Source of the DNA: Nitrospira sp.
Lineage (GTDB): Bacteria > Nitrospirota > Nitrospiria > Nitrospirales > Nitrospiraceae
Length of the DNA: 64,000 nucleotides
Reading direction: 5' to 3'
NCBI GenBank assembly: GCA_029194675.1
Contig: JARFXP010000001.1
Coordinates: forward strand, 124,001 to 188,000
Of the stretch, positions 63,604 through 64,000 are shown one piece after another. The notes under the pieces are model-generated. The model was given only the letters and a program-made list of their open reading frames with translations, had not been told where the DNA came from and made no database searches. Every line of letters starts with the position of its first letter. The stretch's first letter is position 1. The position numbers and the translations under genes are program-made.

Positions 63604-64000
63604 ATGATTTCATCCCGGGTAGAAGCGCTGTTCCGGCGACCGTTCAACCTTTCATCAAAAACCTGCTTCGTTCATGAGACTCAAGGCTCACTTGCGCGGA
63701 GACGTTTGCTCATTGTTATTTTCACAATTGCCCTCAATATTATCGCTGTATGGTTGCTGACGTTCGCACCCTGGTCGAATTGGAAGACCGGAGTCGCACT
63801 GAATCTCATCGATAATGCCATCTTGCTCCGGTTCATTGCCAAACATCGCGACCTCTTCCTTGCGCGACTCATGGTCTTTGGGCTGGCCGTGGGCTTCACG
63901 GAGCTGGCTGCAGATGCCTGGCTGGTCGATTACACCAAGACCTTGGACTATTCCATCGGCGGCGGCCCGATGCTCTGGCGCTCGCCCATCTGGATGCCGT
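63604..64000 (+). CDS. Integral membrane protein, incomplete at the right edge
   Basis: ATG 63604 sits behind AAGGGAGGTC. The open frame reads MISSRVEALFRRPFNLSSKT, then a membrane segment (RRLLIVIFTIALNIIAVWLL), FAPWSNWKTGVALN, and a second (LFLARLMVFGLAVGFTELAA), ending GGGPMLWRSPIWMP at the edge. No family assigned with confidence. Confidence 0.7.
   Translation, partial: MISSRVEALFRRPFNLSSKTCFVHETQGSLARRRLLIVIFTIALNIIAVWLLTFAPWSNWKTGVALNLIDNAILLRFIAKHRDLFLARLMVFGLAVGFTELAADAWLVDYTKTLDYSIGGGPMLWRSPIWMP

Overview
The window looks like a chromosomal segment of a Nitrospira-type bacterium (phylum Nitrospirota). This is inferred from moderately high GC, AAGGAG-type ribosome binding sites, dense short operons, a glrK/qseG-like/glrR cassette, and a 26-bp-ended repeat (56.4 kb) of a kind I associate with Nitrospira genomes. 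No 16S or marker gene is present to prove it.

Region 1 (1-13.0 kb, minus strand) encodes an ABC-type toxin complex (Tc toxin): a fused TcB-TcC protein with SpvB domain, integrin-like repeats, RHS core and a variable C-terminal toxin domain, then a 50-residue ORF resembling half of a peptidoglycan-binding domain, then a TcA-like subunit that runs off the left edge. Region 2 (13.5-20.25 kb) is a decayed integrative mobilizable element. It holds a MobC-like relaxosome protein, a broken relaxase, a DUF6908-like protein, VapBC and BrnTA toxin-antitoxin pairs, an AlpA/excisionase-like regulator and a tyrosine integrase interrupted by one in-frame amber codon, ending 28 bp before an intact tRNA-Thr(TGT).

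Region 3 (20.3-40.97 kb) is bounded by two nearly identical 202-bp direct repeats that carry the 3' half of the tRNA, with an integrase remnant just inside the right copy. It looks like a genomic island. It contains an SGNH hydrolase, a second PIN toxin with a small antitoxin, and a tightly packed minus-strand operon of seven genes (about 17 kb): a phospholipase D-like protein, three very large uncharacterised proteins (1580, 760 and 1169 residues), a kelch protein, a secreted propeller-like protein and a membrane-anchored fibre-like protein. No named system I know matches this operon, and it is the best candidate here for something undescribed.

Region 4 (41-64 kb) is mostly conserved chromosome: a GlrK-QseG-GlrR-type two-component operon, ClpB, a Uma2-like nuclease, a DUF3313-like lipoprotein, ComM/YifB, a stand-alone Lrp-type ligand-binding domain, a Gfo/Idh/MocA oxidoreductase, a dienelactone-hydrolase-fold protein lacking its nucleophile, a DUF423 membrane protein and a bactofilin. 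A scarred accessory patch at 52.3-56.1 kb holds cas3-like helicase fragments, nucleotidyltransferase fragments and pairs, a secreted protein with 12-residue NP-rich repeats, and a WYL regulator. Two MITE-like repeats lie at 50.6 and 56.4 kb. No rRNA gene and no CRISPR array were seen.
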